NCBI GenBank assembly: GCA_007570785.1
Contig: ML662465.1
Coordinates: 4,723,902 to 4,787,901, forward strand
Length of the DNA: 64,000 bases
Reading direction: 5' to 3'
Origin: Antilocapra americana
Taxonomy: Eukaryota; Chordata; Mammalia; Artiodactyla; Antilocapridae
This document shows positions 35,181 to 45,725 of the stretch, one piece after another; the first letter of the stretch is position 1; every line of letters starts with the position of its first letter. The notes under the pieces are model-generated. The model searched no databases. It saw nothing but the letters and a program-made list of their open reading frames with translations, and was not told where the DNA came from. The translations under genes and the position numbers were made by a program.

Positions 35181-35400
35181 TTAGGCTTGGCCAATCAAAA
35201 TACCCTACCCACAACCTCTCTCCACCCCAGATACGGGGCTTGGTTCGGGGATGTACACGGGACCAGGCAGAGCCAGTCAGAGGAAACTGCGAGGCTCTTA
35301 TAGGAGCTCCCACTCTTATTTCACTGGATGTGGTCCCAGGAAGATGAAAGGCTGGGACTTCTGCAGTCTTCTTGTGCCTGGGTGTAGAAAGTCTTGAACT
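35181..35400. repeat. Ancient interspersed repeat, same unassigned type as 21005-21560
   Basis: It contains cttggccaatcaaaatacc and cttggttcggggatgtacac, the CCAATCA-type phrases of that family. Confidence 0.35.
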
Positions 35401-36734
35401 GTCTTGTTGGTCTCCATATCCCCAGCACCCAGAACTACACCTGGTTCAGAGCTTGTGGTCAATTACTTATGAAATGAAAGCCTGGTTTATATCCAGCAGA
35501 GGGAGGAAATATGCAGGGCTGGCATGAAATAAGGAAGAATCAGAAGTAGCAATAGCAACTTCTGTAATATCATCTTAAATGGAACATGCTATCACACATC
35601 TATAGAAATTCACATATTTTTGTTTTCTGAATGTGATGCATTGAACACACAGTTTCTTCTTTAAGGTGGCTTTACCCAATGTAACTGACAGAGTCCCTGA
35701 AATTCTGCAGAGTACACTAGAATCAGTGGTTTCACTGTATCTGTCCAATGCCCATTTTCCTGGAGGTTCTTCCAAGGAGGGAGGAGATGAATAAAGTCTG
35801 TTGAGTCATGATGTACTTGCAGTGACAGATCTGTTCTTTTCTGCAACCCCATGGCATTAGCAGCTTCAAAGGCTGGTGTTATCGATTGGATTACTACAAC
35901 TTTCAAAAAGAAAACAGAAGCCTGATTTCATTCAGAGAAGAAGGTGTCAGGCTCATACCCAGTGATTCAGTAACATGCCACTCTGATCTCAGAGAATGGG
36001 CCTCCTTATCATGCCAACAGCTTTTAGAAGCGATTTCCCTTATTTTTTTTCCCTCCTCCTCTGACTTCCTTGGACCAGTATAGCTGTTGAGAAAAGGGCA
36101 AACCACTGTTTGTTTTGTCTGGTGCAGATACAGAACTAGGAGAAAATATTAGAAGGCAAGCAGTTTTACAAAAGCGAGTAACATCCTCATAGACCACAGA
36201 AGTGTTCTATCCTGAGGTCAACCTCCCTGTTGACTTTTGTCATGAAACTTTGTCACGTACTTTGTGTTTGAGGACTGACTACATACCAACCACCCAATGG
36301 ATGACTAAGCAGATACCCTAATTATGGGTACAGGAAAGTATTAAGGTCATGAAACCTGTGACTGGCAAACAGCAGAGATCTTTACGTCAAAGGGCCACAG
36401 CATAAGGGAAGTGGATGAGAGTGTAGAACAACAGAGGGTGGTGGAGACTGGTAAAATGAGAGGATGCACTGCTTTTAAAGAGATGGCCATTTCTCAGTGC
36501 TGTTGAATTATTTCCACATGGAAATGTAGGCCCAGAGCTGCCAGTCTTCTGGGTTTTTTTTTTCCAACTGAATCTGAAAGTCCAGAAATCTACATAAAAA
36601 TTCCATTTTTTAATGTTGACAACCATTTCAATTAAATGAAATTCTGTGCACGTGAAACGAAGCTCATCTATGACTTCCCAGTTTGTAATCCCTGCACCAA
36701 ACTCTATATAAAAGCAGACATGTAAACAAGAGTT
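35401..36734. other. Non-genic stretch just downstream of PRKCB
   Basis: No ruminant-specific repeat is visible over more than 1.3 kb, unlike the rest of the intergenic side. It may include alternative 3' UTR of PRKCB on the minus strand, but I see no proof. Confidence 0.4.
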
Positions 36735-37230
36735 GGCATATATTAACTCAGTTTAATCATATCAATTCTTAAACAAAAAATTTCCTCCAAGAGACAATAG
36801 TTCACAGTAACTGCAAAGCTTACTCACAATTTTTAAAAATACCAGTCATGCTTAGCATTCAAGGGGGATATTATAGAATAACTGTAAAAACTTTTACCAG
36901 GAACATTAGCTTCTGACTTTAAAAATTACAAATACTGAAGCATTTTGGGATCAGACACAGTAGTTTTGACATCGTCTGTTTGTTTGATGAGTTTCTGGAA
37001 GTTTGGAAAATTGTACCTCTAATATTGGATAAAGCGCATATTCTAAACTAAACATTTTCAGATGTAGAAAACAAACTAGCAAGCTACACGTACAAAGAAA
37101 AGCCCTCTAGGACAAGCTCTCCATGTGTGGAATGCCAGCATATGCACCATGAATCCTGGAAGACTAGAATTGATACGTACACTTGGCCTGAAGTCTTACA
37201 CTCCAGGCTTACAATGGAGTTTGCATTCAC
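36735..37230 (-). other. PRKCB: PRKCB beta-I 3' UTR (proximal form)
   Basis: About 500 nt of repeat-free, A/T-leaning sequence follows the beta-I stop on the minus strand and ends near an ATTAAA hexamer. No Bov SINE or LINE interrupts it, unlike the flanks further downstream, which fits a constrained UTR. The downstream end is inferred from the hexamer, and a longer form using later signals is possible (for example ATTAAA at about 36609-36614). Confidence 0.7.
36752..36757 (-). terminator. PRKCB: Candidate poly(A) signal ATTAAA for PRKCB beta-I
   Basis: The minus strand carries ATTAAA about 475 nt after the beta-I stop, followed by TGAGTTAATATATGC and then a T/GT-rich stretch (CTTGTTTACATGTCTG). 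This is the usual hexamer-cleavage-GU order. Cleavage would fall near 36730-36742. Confidence 0.6.
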
Positions 37231-37383
37231 CTACACATTAATGACAAACTCTGGGTTAGTATAGGAGAAGCCAGCAAATTCATTTTGGTCCAAGTTCATG
37301 ATGAAGAGTTTATCAGTAGGCGTGAGTTCCACAGGCTGTCTGGTGAACTCTTTGTCGAAATTGGAGGTGTCTCGCTTGTCTCT
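37231..37383 (-). CDS. PRKCB: PRKCB terminal coding exon, beta-I-specific C-terminus (partial gene)
   Basis: This exon encodes the last 50 residues of protein kinase C beta-I plus a TAG stop at 37231-37233. PKC beta is a Ca2+/diacylglycerol-dependent Ser/Thr kinase acting at membranes. The tail starts RDKRDTSNFDKEF and ends NPEFVINV, which is the known beta-I ending. Two AGC-kinase regulatory sites are visible: the turn motif (VELTPTD) and the hydrophobic motif (FAGFSYTN). The exon begins with AGA directly after an AG acceptor (minus-strand tttgctttccatttggcag), so it is in phase 0. The open frame upstream of 37383 is intronic read-through and should not be included. No frameshift or substitution is seen. 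The beta-II alternative exon lies about 5.9 kb upstream on the same strand. The residues match the human beta-I tail as I know it, so the identification is near certain. Confidence 0.97.
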   Translation of the reverse strand, partial: RDKRDTSNFDKEFTRQPVELTPTDKLFIMNLDQNEFAGFSYTNPEFVINV

Positions 37384-37415
37384 CTGCCAAATGGAAAGCA
37401 AACACATTAACATGG
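37384..37415 (-). other. PRKCB: 3' splice site of the beta-I exon
   Basis: The minus strand reads tttgctttccatttggcag before the AGA codon. The pyrimidine tract is short and interrupted by purines, so by eye it is weaker than the beta-II acceptor. An AATG/TTAAT-containing stretch just upstream could hold the branch point, but I cannot place it exactly. Confidence 0.8.
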
Positions 37416-38284
37416 CATAAGGAGGAGGAAATGTGACCGAGACATGCCAGTTATTGGGAAGCTGATGACGTCTCATGGGCAGAGTCGGGAGGAGCCCTGC
37501 GCTGACCGGTTTTAGCAGCTGCACTGTGATACTATTCCCTGGCTTTCATTTCACATTGTATGTTGGCTTCTGGAGAGAAAACTTGGTGGAAATTTTCTAA
37601 GAAAGGAAATGAGACATTGCCTTTCTTAACGGATTTCCAGAAAACATGGTGTGTGTGTGTGTTGTTTTCTTCGGCTGTGAGATGAGTTGGAAACTACCTC
37701 TTACAAGGTATAATGTCATAGAAATAGTCATGCGGTAGAGTGTCCAGGAGAATATCATTCAAGAGCACCCCCTGTGACTAGGAGGCTTCTTTCTTTAAAA
37801 AGGAGAAGAGCTCACAACCACTCAGACTCCCAGAAGCCAGAGTGGCAAGAATGGGAACATCAGATCACTGCTCAACAAAAGGAGGGGATCACTATCCATC
37901 CCACATTCCCTGGTGCAATTGAAGCTTTGAAGGGATGCTCAGAAATCCATCCACAGACTAGAATTTGAGTCTTCATTAGCCAGAGGTTCTTCTGATGATC
38001 ATCAGAGATCTTCTGATGATGCATCTGGTTAACAGACTCAGTCTGGAAAGGCAGTCTTAAAATATTATATTCTCTTAGTTAGTCTGGTGTTTCATTTTTG
38101 GGGGGTGAGGGCGCAGAGGGGACATCAATCCCAGTTTACTAACTATAGTTTGGGCCAAGTTTCACCAAGGAATGTCAGAGTGTGGGCTCATGAAAAGATC
38201 TCACATCTGTATGATGCTCTCACCTCTTCAGGGTCCTTACCAGCCTATGATCTTCCCACTGTAGAGCTCCTCGCCCCCAGTGCT

Positions 38285-38345
38285 CTGACATATGAGAAAA
38301 CTGAGGCATAGGAAGGTAAAGTGACTTGCCCAAGATTGCACTTGG
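38285..38345 (+). repeat. MIR SINE fragment
   Basis: atgagaaaactgaggcatag and gtgacttgcccaagattgc are the MIR core. Confidence 0.8.
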
Positions 38346-38959
38346 GTAGTGGGTAGCGACTTTTACCTGACTACACGATTCCCAATTATGATCTTAGCCT
38401 CTCTGGCTGGGGGACAGTTTGATGGCTGGTGTATCGCAAGGACAACCAAGGATAACACATGGGTTTCACTGGTACTGGGCAGAGTGGTGTCAGATTGTCA
38501 GGAAGGGAGAGAACTGACTGATGCACTAGAGTTTGGCCGATCATTATTCCTACTTTAGGTTTAACCCCTAAAGGGCACTGACTGACAAGGATTTCTCATT
38601 GCTGGCCTCATTGCCCTTTGCAAAACACCTCTCACAAGAATGCCTTCTTTTTGACTGCTCCCCTGAGACAGGTAAAATGTCCCTACAAAGTTCCCAACTT
38701 ACTCTTGTTGCATATGTGTGGGAGTGTTGAGTGAGGGGAATATGAGGAATTCAATTTGGTAGTTGTGGTCTGAGGGGAGTGAGCTGAAGGTGGTGGAGCT
38801 GTTTTTTGGGTGGTGGGCATCTCCTGTCATGTCCCACCCACTCTGCTTTTTTTTCCCTCTTGCCAGCTGCCAGCCTGTCCTATGCTGTCCCAGGCACCGA
38901 GTGGGTTCTTTCCTGTGTCCAGAGAAAGGCTTGACTGCCAGCTTTTCTTTTAATACTGT

Positions 38960-39165
38960 CTGTGCCTCCCTCTCTGAACTCCACTAGTCATACTTAAACA
39001 TCTTTCTAATTGTCTTCATTGCAGTTGCTGCTGTCAGAAATTGTCATGATTATTTATTGCCTCTTTTCAGGAGGGTAAAGTCCTTGTCTATATATTTCCA
39101 ATGCCAAGACTTGGTACGTGGCAGGCCTTCCACGATTATTTGCTGAATGAGTGAACTGATGAATG
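38960..39165 (+). repeat. L2 3' end fragment
   Basis: tctaattgtcttcattgc, then ttcaggagggtaaagtcc and gattatttgctgaatgagtg. Confidence 0.6.
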
Positions 39166-39692
39166 AAGACTTAATGAAAGATGAGCCTCTTGGCTTTGGA
39201 CAACCTACAGTTGCTCCCAAGCTAGAGATCTCACTCTAGAGTAAAATAATGGAATTTGTTCCCACTGGTCCTATGGGTCGCTCACATGGGCCCTGGTCCA
39301 TTGTGAGCTCCAATATGGATAGAACGCTGTGAGGCTCCTTCAAGATCTGAGAGTTCCAGGGCTGGGTGTTGGCCCTGGGAATATCTGCGGCTAGAAGGCA
39401 GGCAGCTGCCGCTTTTCAGGTCCCCTGGCTTTCCCTGCCTGTGGGCATCCAGCAGAGGTTCCCTTTGCATCATCCCCGATTAGGAAAGTCCCACCCCCTT
39501 TTGTTGTACTGGTGATGCTTCAATTGGCCACATGGCCCAAACAGGACTTGCCACTGTGGGCAGATCCTCAATAGAAAAGACCCCTGAACTTTACCCTAGA
39601 AGTTGGCAAAGAATGGGCCTCTCTGTTGGGAAAATTCCTTTGCGGGCTGATAGTATCTGAAGTCACGTGAAAATATTGTAGTCAGCCCAGGA

Positions 39693-39762
39693 AGGTTACT
39701 GAACCCGGGTCTCCCGCATCGCAGGCGGATTCTTCACCATCTGAGCCAGTAGGGAAGTCCCA
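39693..39762 (-). mobile_element. Bov-tA SINE head fragment, minus orientation
   Basis: gaacccgggtctcccgcat and ccatctgagccagtaggga are the reversed tRNA-like head; no body remains. Confidence 0.82.
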
Positions 39763-40319
39763 CTAGTTCCACTGGCTTCCTAGTGATTCTCCAAGATGGT
39801 CACGGTGACCACGACCCTTAGAAGAGAAGGTCAGTGAGGAGTCCAACAAAGGGAGAGAGGGAGTCTAAGATCCTGGTACACAAGTAGCCATGGCTGCCCC
39901 GGACTGTGTTCGGGCTTCTTCGGATTTTCTTATTTAGCTTCCTTTTACAAAACAACCCTCTAATTGAAGTTCTTCTGGAAAACATCAGCCTGTCTCATCG
40001 AGAAGAACCAGGTGGTGTCAAGCCAGGGGCAGTGTCTCCTTGAGGGCCAGAAAGGGAAATGCCTGCAGGAATCTGGACTAAGGACTTGGAACTGAGTTCT
40101 GCAACTAGTTCCCTCTCATCATACAAGCATCTGTCGGCTCACATCTTGGTGATTCTGTCATTGGATCAAGTATGGAGACTGTGCCTTTGGCCTTCTAGAA
40201 GGAAACTCACCCCAGTTCTTGTCTCTCTTGCCTAGTCCCACCTAGGCACTATAGGACTGGACCAGAAATCTGGGTTGAGAGGGTGCTGCTGCATCTCCTT
40301 TAGCCTCCAATGTGGTCTC

Positions 40320-40535
40320 TCCAAAGTCTTCTGATGACTCTTCCCTTCTTAAAAGAAGTCTTCCCTGATTAACCTAGAGACGAGTTATCTCTAGATCACA
40401 TCATGCTTTTAATGACTTGTTTAACGACTGCCTTCCTGGGTTGCATCTTCATGCTCCCCACCATGCTCCTGGCACCCAGGATAGAGCCCAGTACACAGTC
40501 AGTGCTCACTAAATGCTGGCTGGGTGAATGGAAGG
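40320..40535 (+). repeat. L2 3' end
   Basis: gaagtcttccctgattaacc, gctcctggcacccaggata and cagtgctcactaaatgctg. Confidence 0.65.
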
Positions 40536-40849
40536 AGGGTGGAATACATGCACAGTCACAAAAATTAATTTAAAAATCTTTCTTGGATATGTTTGCAAAG
40601 TACTCCGCTGAGATTACATCTGTTGAAAGCTCTGCTTCTCAGTCTCCTCTGCACTTGAAATGTTGATGGAATAGGCAACTGCAAGAATTCTGATGATCCC
40701 TCCCTTTCACAGAAGGCTTCCCTGAACAACTTTCAGCTCCCTGTATTAGGGGAAGAGAGGCTTTGGCTTGAGTATCTACTTCTGCAAACTATTAAACTTT
40801 TGAAAAATAATGGCAGCAATTTGGAAAATGGAGAGTGCAGTAAATATAA

Positions 40850-40945
40850 TACATATATATGTACACACACAGTATATTCTTTCTATTTATATCTATTTAT
40901 CTCTATCTATCTACCTATCTATTTATATCTATCCATCTATCCTAC
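40850..40945 (+). repeat. TCTA-type tetranucleotide microsatellite
   Basis: After a TA/CA start, variant TCTA/TTTA units run from 40880 to 40942 (ctatctatctacctatct). Confidence 0.9.
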
Positions 40946-41129
40946 ATTGTTCTCTAAAGTTGTCTCTAAAGACTTGTCAGTGGCCCAATGTTTCTCCTTG
41001 GTTTTAATCTTCCTGAGAGTATATCCAAATAAAGGCTTGGTGACCCAACAGCCAGATGAAAGACCTCAAATAACCTGTCTGTTGGTGGGCATGGCTCAGA
41101 GACGGCAGTCACAGAGGAGGGAGACCCGC

Positions 41130-41220
41130 ACCGAGAATCAGGAAACTGGGTTTGCATTCCAACTGGCTGACTTTGGGCAAGTCACTTCCTCCCTCCTGAT
41201 GCCAGTTTCCCAACACTATA
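41130..41220 (+). repeat. MIR SINE fragment
   Basis: gaaactgggtttgcattcc and ctttgggcaagtcacttcc. Confidence 0.7.
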
Positions 41221-42044
41221 ACAAGGAGGCTCTTCCCCAGTTTTCCTCCTTCTCTAGCCTCCTAGGCCTGTGAGCTAGGGCTTCATGTCTGCTTCCTCTG
41301 ACATCTAGATTGTGACCCACAATAATGGCCACAGGGATAGTCCCCAAGTCCCCAGCAAGGAGAAGAGAGCAGGCAGAAAGGAGCAAACAGCAGGGGGCTT
41401 TGTCCAAGTGGAAATAAAGTCACAATTTTCTTAAAGATGAGAATCTCCCTTCAAGGACATTTGTCAAGCGTTTTAAGTTCCCTTGATGGTCTCTTAGAAG
41501 CCCTGGTGCTTGCAGAAATCACTTGACTTGTGACAAAAGTTGCCTTCAGGGCTGCCTGAGGATAGCGGGGGACAGGAGGCCGGGATGGGTGACCACCTGC
41601 TGTCCTTGCCCACTCAGATGGAAATGGAAATTTCCCCAATCAAGGGGTTTCCCTGGGCTTCTGGGGGGTCATGAAGCTGTTTGTTAGAAAGGATGCATCT
41701 GAGCTGAGAGGCATAGTGATTTTGATAAACTCAACAGCCCTAGCCCTGCCCCTAGCTGGCCCCTAAACTTGCTTCTGGTGAGAATGTGGGCCTTGAGCTC
41801 TAATCTCTTTGGAGACACCCCAGCCAGCTCACCCCACCCCATCAAAGGCCCCCAGGAGTCTCTAAATGATCCACAGTTTCAGTCTCTCTGACTGGCTGAA
41901 CACTGGGGCCAAGATTAAGCTCTGGCTTTAATTTTTTCTGTCCTGAAGCCTCAGGAGGCCCCATTCTGCAGTTTGGGTCCATGTTTTTCATAGACAGCTG
42001 TTTTCCTTGAAATAGTATTTCTTCTTCTTTCTTTTTTTTTTTTT

Positions 42045-43182
42045 TTTATTGTATCTCGATGCTAGAAGAAAAATGGCACATAACAGATATCCAGATACAA
42101 ACATTTCCACAAACATCTTGCAAAACAACATCAAAGTGAAGAATACAACTGTCTATGCTTTCAAGAAATGGTGTCTTTCTCAGAGCACTTAATTAGCTTT
42201 CCAAAGCCAGCAACAAACCTAGACAAATCCCATCCGAGCAGGTATGGGTCTGCCAGGCTCTAGAGCCATCTTCTCTGGTAAATCAAAGCAGGTCATTGTG
42301 GTTAATAACATTTGGACACGTATTTCAAAGCATGTGTAACAAAAGTGAGTATTTTTTTTTTTTTTTTTGCATTTGAACAACAACAGAAATAAAACCCCAA
42401 AGCAAATAAAGTTTGAAATGTAATGTAAAACCATGGCCCTTTGGGACTTTGCTAAAGTGACCATGTCTTTTCAGGGAGTGAGTCCAAATGCCCTGTTCAA
42501 GTAGTTTGGGGATGAAGGTGATTGGGGGACACAGGGAGCCAGAAATTACAGCAGTTAGGTAGCACCCAAGCTGGTTGCCTTACGACTCCTGGAGGTGCCC
42601 TTAGATTGAAACTGTCTAAAAGCACACTCTTGGAATATTTAAAGGGCTTAGACAATCTTCTTAACTTTTGAGTTAGAAAAAACAAACAAACAAATAAAAT
42701 TTTATTTTCAGCATATTTTTCCCCCAAAGCTCCTGGGGCCTCCAAACCAGGAAGAATGGAGGACATTCCCCTAAGGCAAAGCAACCATCCACTTGGATAC
42801 GAGTCAAGCTTCAGGACCAGAAGCGAGAGAATACTGCTAGCATCCGATTAGCCACTTGTTTGGCAGGAAAAAAATCTAGATTGGATGGTTGGCGTTGGAA
42901 AAGGGATGAAAATGGCAGCACAGGAAAAAGGGGGGGGGAGCAGGCATGTTCTGTCCCCGCTGGATCTACATCGCTGACATGCTGGGGAACATAAATGCTA
43001 CAAGGACTTTGATAATGTGCTAATTATGCAGCCACATTTTCAACATGCCATCTGCATAATCCCATCTCACAGAGATGCTCCAAAACTACCTGAGGACATT
43101 TGGGTCCTGAAACATGGTCACTCTAGTTTCATCAGCAAATAAAACATGGATGCAACTTTGCAATGAAAAAAAAAAATGTCAC
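42045..43182 (-). other. PRKCB: Possible extended 3' UTR of PRKCB beta-II, otherwise intron
   Basis: Downstream of the beta-II exon about 1.1 kb on the minus strand is free of recognisable ruminant SINEs and LINEs. It contains AATAAA hexamers at 42701-42706 and 42045-42050; the latter runs into an A tract. Long beta-II mRNAs with several kilobases of 3' UTR are known in human, so this may be transcribed UTR. It also contains homopolymer runs (plus-strand T tract at 42351-42369). Assignment is inference. Confidence 0.4.
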
Positions 43183-43239
43183 CACAATAGCCGTTGAGCT
43201 TGAATGACAGAAATGAAGGACGTAAATCTACACAGCTAC
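43183..43239 (-). other. PRKCB: Non-coding 3' part of the PRKCB beta-II exon, to a candidate 5' splice site
   Basis: After the beta-II stop the minus strand runs 57 nt to a GT dinucleotide (TTGTG then GTGACA, donor at 43182-43181). Using it gives a 216-nt exon, the size I recall being reported for the alternatively included beta-II exon. The donor is weak compared with the MAG/GTRAGT consensus, consistent with regulated use. Transcripts may instead read on into a long 3' UTR. The boundary is inferred, not proven. Confidence 0.6.
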
Positions 43240-43398
43240 TTAGCTCTTGACTTCAGGTTTTAAAAATTCAGAGTTAACAAAGGAAAATCCTTCGAATTCT
43301 GATTGGTCAATATTCCTGATGACTTCCTGGTCAGGAGGTGTTAGAACTGGTGGATGGCGGGTGAAAAATCGGTCGAAGTTCTCAGCATTTCGCCCACA
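43240..43398 (-). CDS. PRKCB: PRKCB alternative coding exon, beta-II-specific C-terminus (partial gene)
   Basis: This exon encodes the 52-residue beta-II tail of protein kinase C beta and a TAA stop at 43240-43242. It starts [15 protein letters not shown] and ends EFLKPEVKS. The turn motif (PPVLTPPD) and hydrophobic motif (FEGFSFVN) are intact, and the basic/aromatic start aligns with the beta-I tail. TGT is the first codon, immediately after a CATAG acceptor with a long pyrimidine tract, so the phase is 0 and interchangeable with the beta-I exon. In mammals, inclusion of this exon gives PKC beta-II, with its own stop placing the beta-I exon in the 3' UTR; skipping gives beta-I. The two tails direct different anchoring partners and locations (known for the family). 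All residues match the human beta-II tail as I know it. Confidence 0.97.
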   Translation of the reverse strand, partial: CGRNAENFDRFFTRHPPVLTPPDQEVIRNIDQSEFEGFSFVNSEFLKPEVKS

Positions 43399-43425
43399 CT
43401 ATGAGAGGGGAAGAGAAGAATTTGT
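43399..43425 (-). other. PRKCB: 3' splice site and polypyrimidine tract of the beta-II exon
   Basis: On the minus strand the exon is preceded by cttctcttcccctctcatag, an almost uninterrupted pyrimidine run ending in TAG. By sequence this is a strong acceptor, stronger than the one before the beta-I exon. Confidence 0.85.
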
Positions 43426-44332
43426 GGTGGGTGGAAAAAATAAACTAAACAAAACTGAAAACAGAACAGAACCAAACGAAACTGGGTGCGGCTTCTCCAA
43501 GCCCTTCCCTTTCACTACCTTGGAGGGATTGTTTTGATGATCAGAAATGAGAGCAACATAAAATGCAAAATTCTCATGACCACTGATTGGCAGGTGACCT
43601 TGGGCTCCCGACCTTCAGCTCATGTAGCTCATGAGCTGCCCGTGGTGTCCTTCTGGGCGGTCAGGAGCCGGATGGCAGCATGGGATGGTGGGGCTGGTGG
43701 CATGTGTCATGTTCTCCCAACTCCACCCCAGGGAGTTGGCCAAGCTCATTCCTGAAGGAGATGGGATTAAGGACTCTGAGATATTTTTTGTGGTACAAGA
43801 TTCGAAGTAATGACCTGTTTGTACGTCACCTTGGAGATTCCCAGTATTACACAGCAGGTCCTTGGCTCTCGGTCATTTCTGGAGACATTCTCCAACTCCA
43901 TAGATTCAAGAGTTCACACCCTCCAGTTAACGGAGAGAAACATGAAGACCCGGGCTTGGTGCCTGCAATGGCAGGGCCACCACGAGGCCCCGGCTGGAGG
44001 GAGACGTCTTTGACCCTTAATTACAAGGTACCAGAAGTAAATGCAGCCATTCTCTCTCCAGATGGGAATGAAGGGTATGGGATGAAAGCCAACCCAGAGT
44101 TTGGGGAGGCAAGCCAGTTCTCGAGAAGACACCATCACCACTTCTCATGCATGCTGCTGTCCTTCTCTATGAAAAGGTCCTGGTCTGAGGCAGTGATACA
44201 CATGTCACTAAGCCTGATCTTCTTCCTTTTTCACCAGCAAACCCATTTGCATGAAATCTCTAAGTGTTTCAGTATCTACAGGAGGCAACCACAACCTAAT
44301 AACATAGTAGTAGTGATGACAATTGCGATGTG

Positions 44333-44542
44333 CATGCCTGCTCAGCCGCTCAGTCCTGCCTGACTCTTTGCAACCCCGTGGATTGTAGCCCACCAGGCTC
44401 CTCTGTCCATGGGATTATCCCAGCAAGAATAGTGGAGTGGGCTGACATTTCCTTCTCCAGGGGATTTCTCTTACCTAGGAATCAAACCTGCATCTCCTGC
44501 ATTGGCAGGCAGATTCTTTACCACTGAGTCACGTGGGAAGCC
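44333..44542 (-). mobile_element. Bov-tA SINE, full length, minus orientation
   Basis: Plus strand runs from cctgactctttgcaacccc to ctgagtcacgtgggaagcc. Confidence 0.92.
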
Positions 44543-44559
44543 ACTGATAATTATGACAG

Positions 44560-44790
44560 TTAACGTTTATTATGCATTTGGTATGTGCCAGGCAGGCTAG
44601 AATGCTCTTCCTTTGTATTACTTTTATTTCATCCTCCCAAAGACCCTATGAAGTGGGTATTACGGCCATTCCTATCGTATGGATGAGGAGACTGAGGCCA
44701 AGGAGGTGATGTAATTTGTTCAGAGTCCCACTGCTAACGAATAGCAGAGCTACTGTGTCAGCCAGGTTTGTCTGTCATCAGAGTCTAAGC
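44560..44790 (+). repeat. MIR SINE
   Basis: tatgtgccaggcaggctag, ctatgaagtgggtattacg and gatgaggagactgaggcca. Confidence 0.8.
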
Positions 44791-44829
44791 TCCCAGTGCC
44801 ATGTTGCAAGAATACTTGTTGGGCTGGTG

Positions 44830-45045
44830 ACTGACCACACAGAGTGGGGTTAGGGTGACATGGGTTCAAATCCTGACACCACTGCCCACTAGGTGTGCCA
44901 CCCTCGCCAACTCCCTTTAAGCCTCAGCTTCCTCTTTTGTACACTAGAGATAATTCTCATTTTTCTCAAACGAGGTTTTGATGAGGATCAAATGAGATCC
45001 TGTGTGTGACTGACACCATGCCTGGCACTGAGTAAGTGATCAAAA
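44830..45045 (+). repeat. MIR SINE
   Basis: catgggttcaaatcctgac, gcctcagcttcctcttttg and caccatgcctggcactgag. Confidence 0.8.
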
Positions 45046-45399
45046 CAGCCGAGCCGTGAGCATCATTGGTTCTCATTTTCCACTACAATTCCCCCCAGAC
45101 AGTATCCACTTCCTATAATGGCGTGTTTCCATGATGTTGAAGTTTTAAACATTGAGGAAACAGCCTTGCATTTTTAAAGACTCATGTCAGACTTGGAGAA
45201 GAAGCACATTAGTTATTCCAAACTAAACTGTTTCAGCTGTTTTGAGAGCTTGGCCTCAGGACCGATAAGGGACCCCCAACCACATGATAAAGACTCAGGT
45301 TTTTTTTCTGCTGGCCAGTGGGGGAAAACTTCTGTCTGCACAAACTTTTTGCCGTCAAGGTCAACACAGTGTGGTCAGGATTACTGTCCAGATTCTTTC

Positions 45400-45545
45400 A
45401 TTGTTTATTCATTTTCTCACTCATGAAACACTTGTTGAATACCTATATGCCAGGCCCTGTGTTAATAGTAAATCATAGAAAATCCACGTCTCACAGAGCT
45501 TACATTTTACTGGAGAAGAGAGGCAATCAGTAAATACATAAAAAT
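45400..45545 (+). repeat. L2-type fragment
   Basis: tgaaacacttgttgaatacc, atgccaggccctgtgttaa and tcacagagcttacatttta. Confidence 0.6.
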
Positions 45546-45577
45546 ATAACTGTAAATGTATATTTTAGTGCCAGATG

Positions 45578-45725
45578 AGGAATTCCCTGGCAGTTGGGTG
45601 GTTAGGACTTGGTGCTTTCCCTGTCGGCACCCCGATTCCCTCCCTGGTCAAGGCAACCGAGATCTTACAAGCCAGGCTGCATGGCCAAAACTCCCCCAAA
45701 ACAACAAAAACAAAACAAAGAAAAA
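45578..45725 (+). mobile_element. CHR-type SINE
   Basis: gaattccctggcagttggg, cctccctggtcaaggcaac and a tail of AACA repeats. Confidence 0.8.

Larger units (their letters stand above)
37416..42044 (-). other. PRKCB intron (or long 3' UTR) between beta-II and beta-I exons
   Basis: There are no further coding exons here. The stretch holds a MIR (38285-38345), an L2 end (38960-39165), a Bov-tA fragment (39693-39762), another L2 (40320-40535), a TCTA microsatellite (40850-40945) and a MIR (41130-41220), all listed separately. A short GT run sits at about 37650-37662. The remaining sequence, including 37416-38280, 39165-39690 and 41230-42000, shows no gene or repeat I can name. Confidence 0.6.

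Noticed and set aside
1..36700. First exon of CACNG3, the neighbour expected from human gene order
   Set aside because: I saw no minus-strand start resembling the gamma-subunit N-terminus, so the gene is probably further left.
37384..37524. Extension of the PRKCB beta-I open frame to an upstream Met (97 residues)
   Set aside because: The frame upstream of 37383 is intron read-through across an AG acceptor and does not resemble PKC; only the last 50 residues do.
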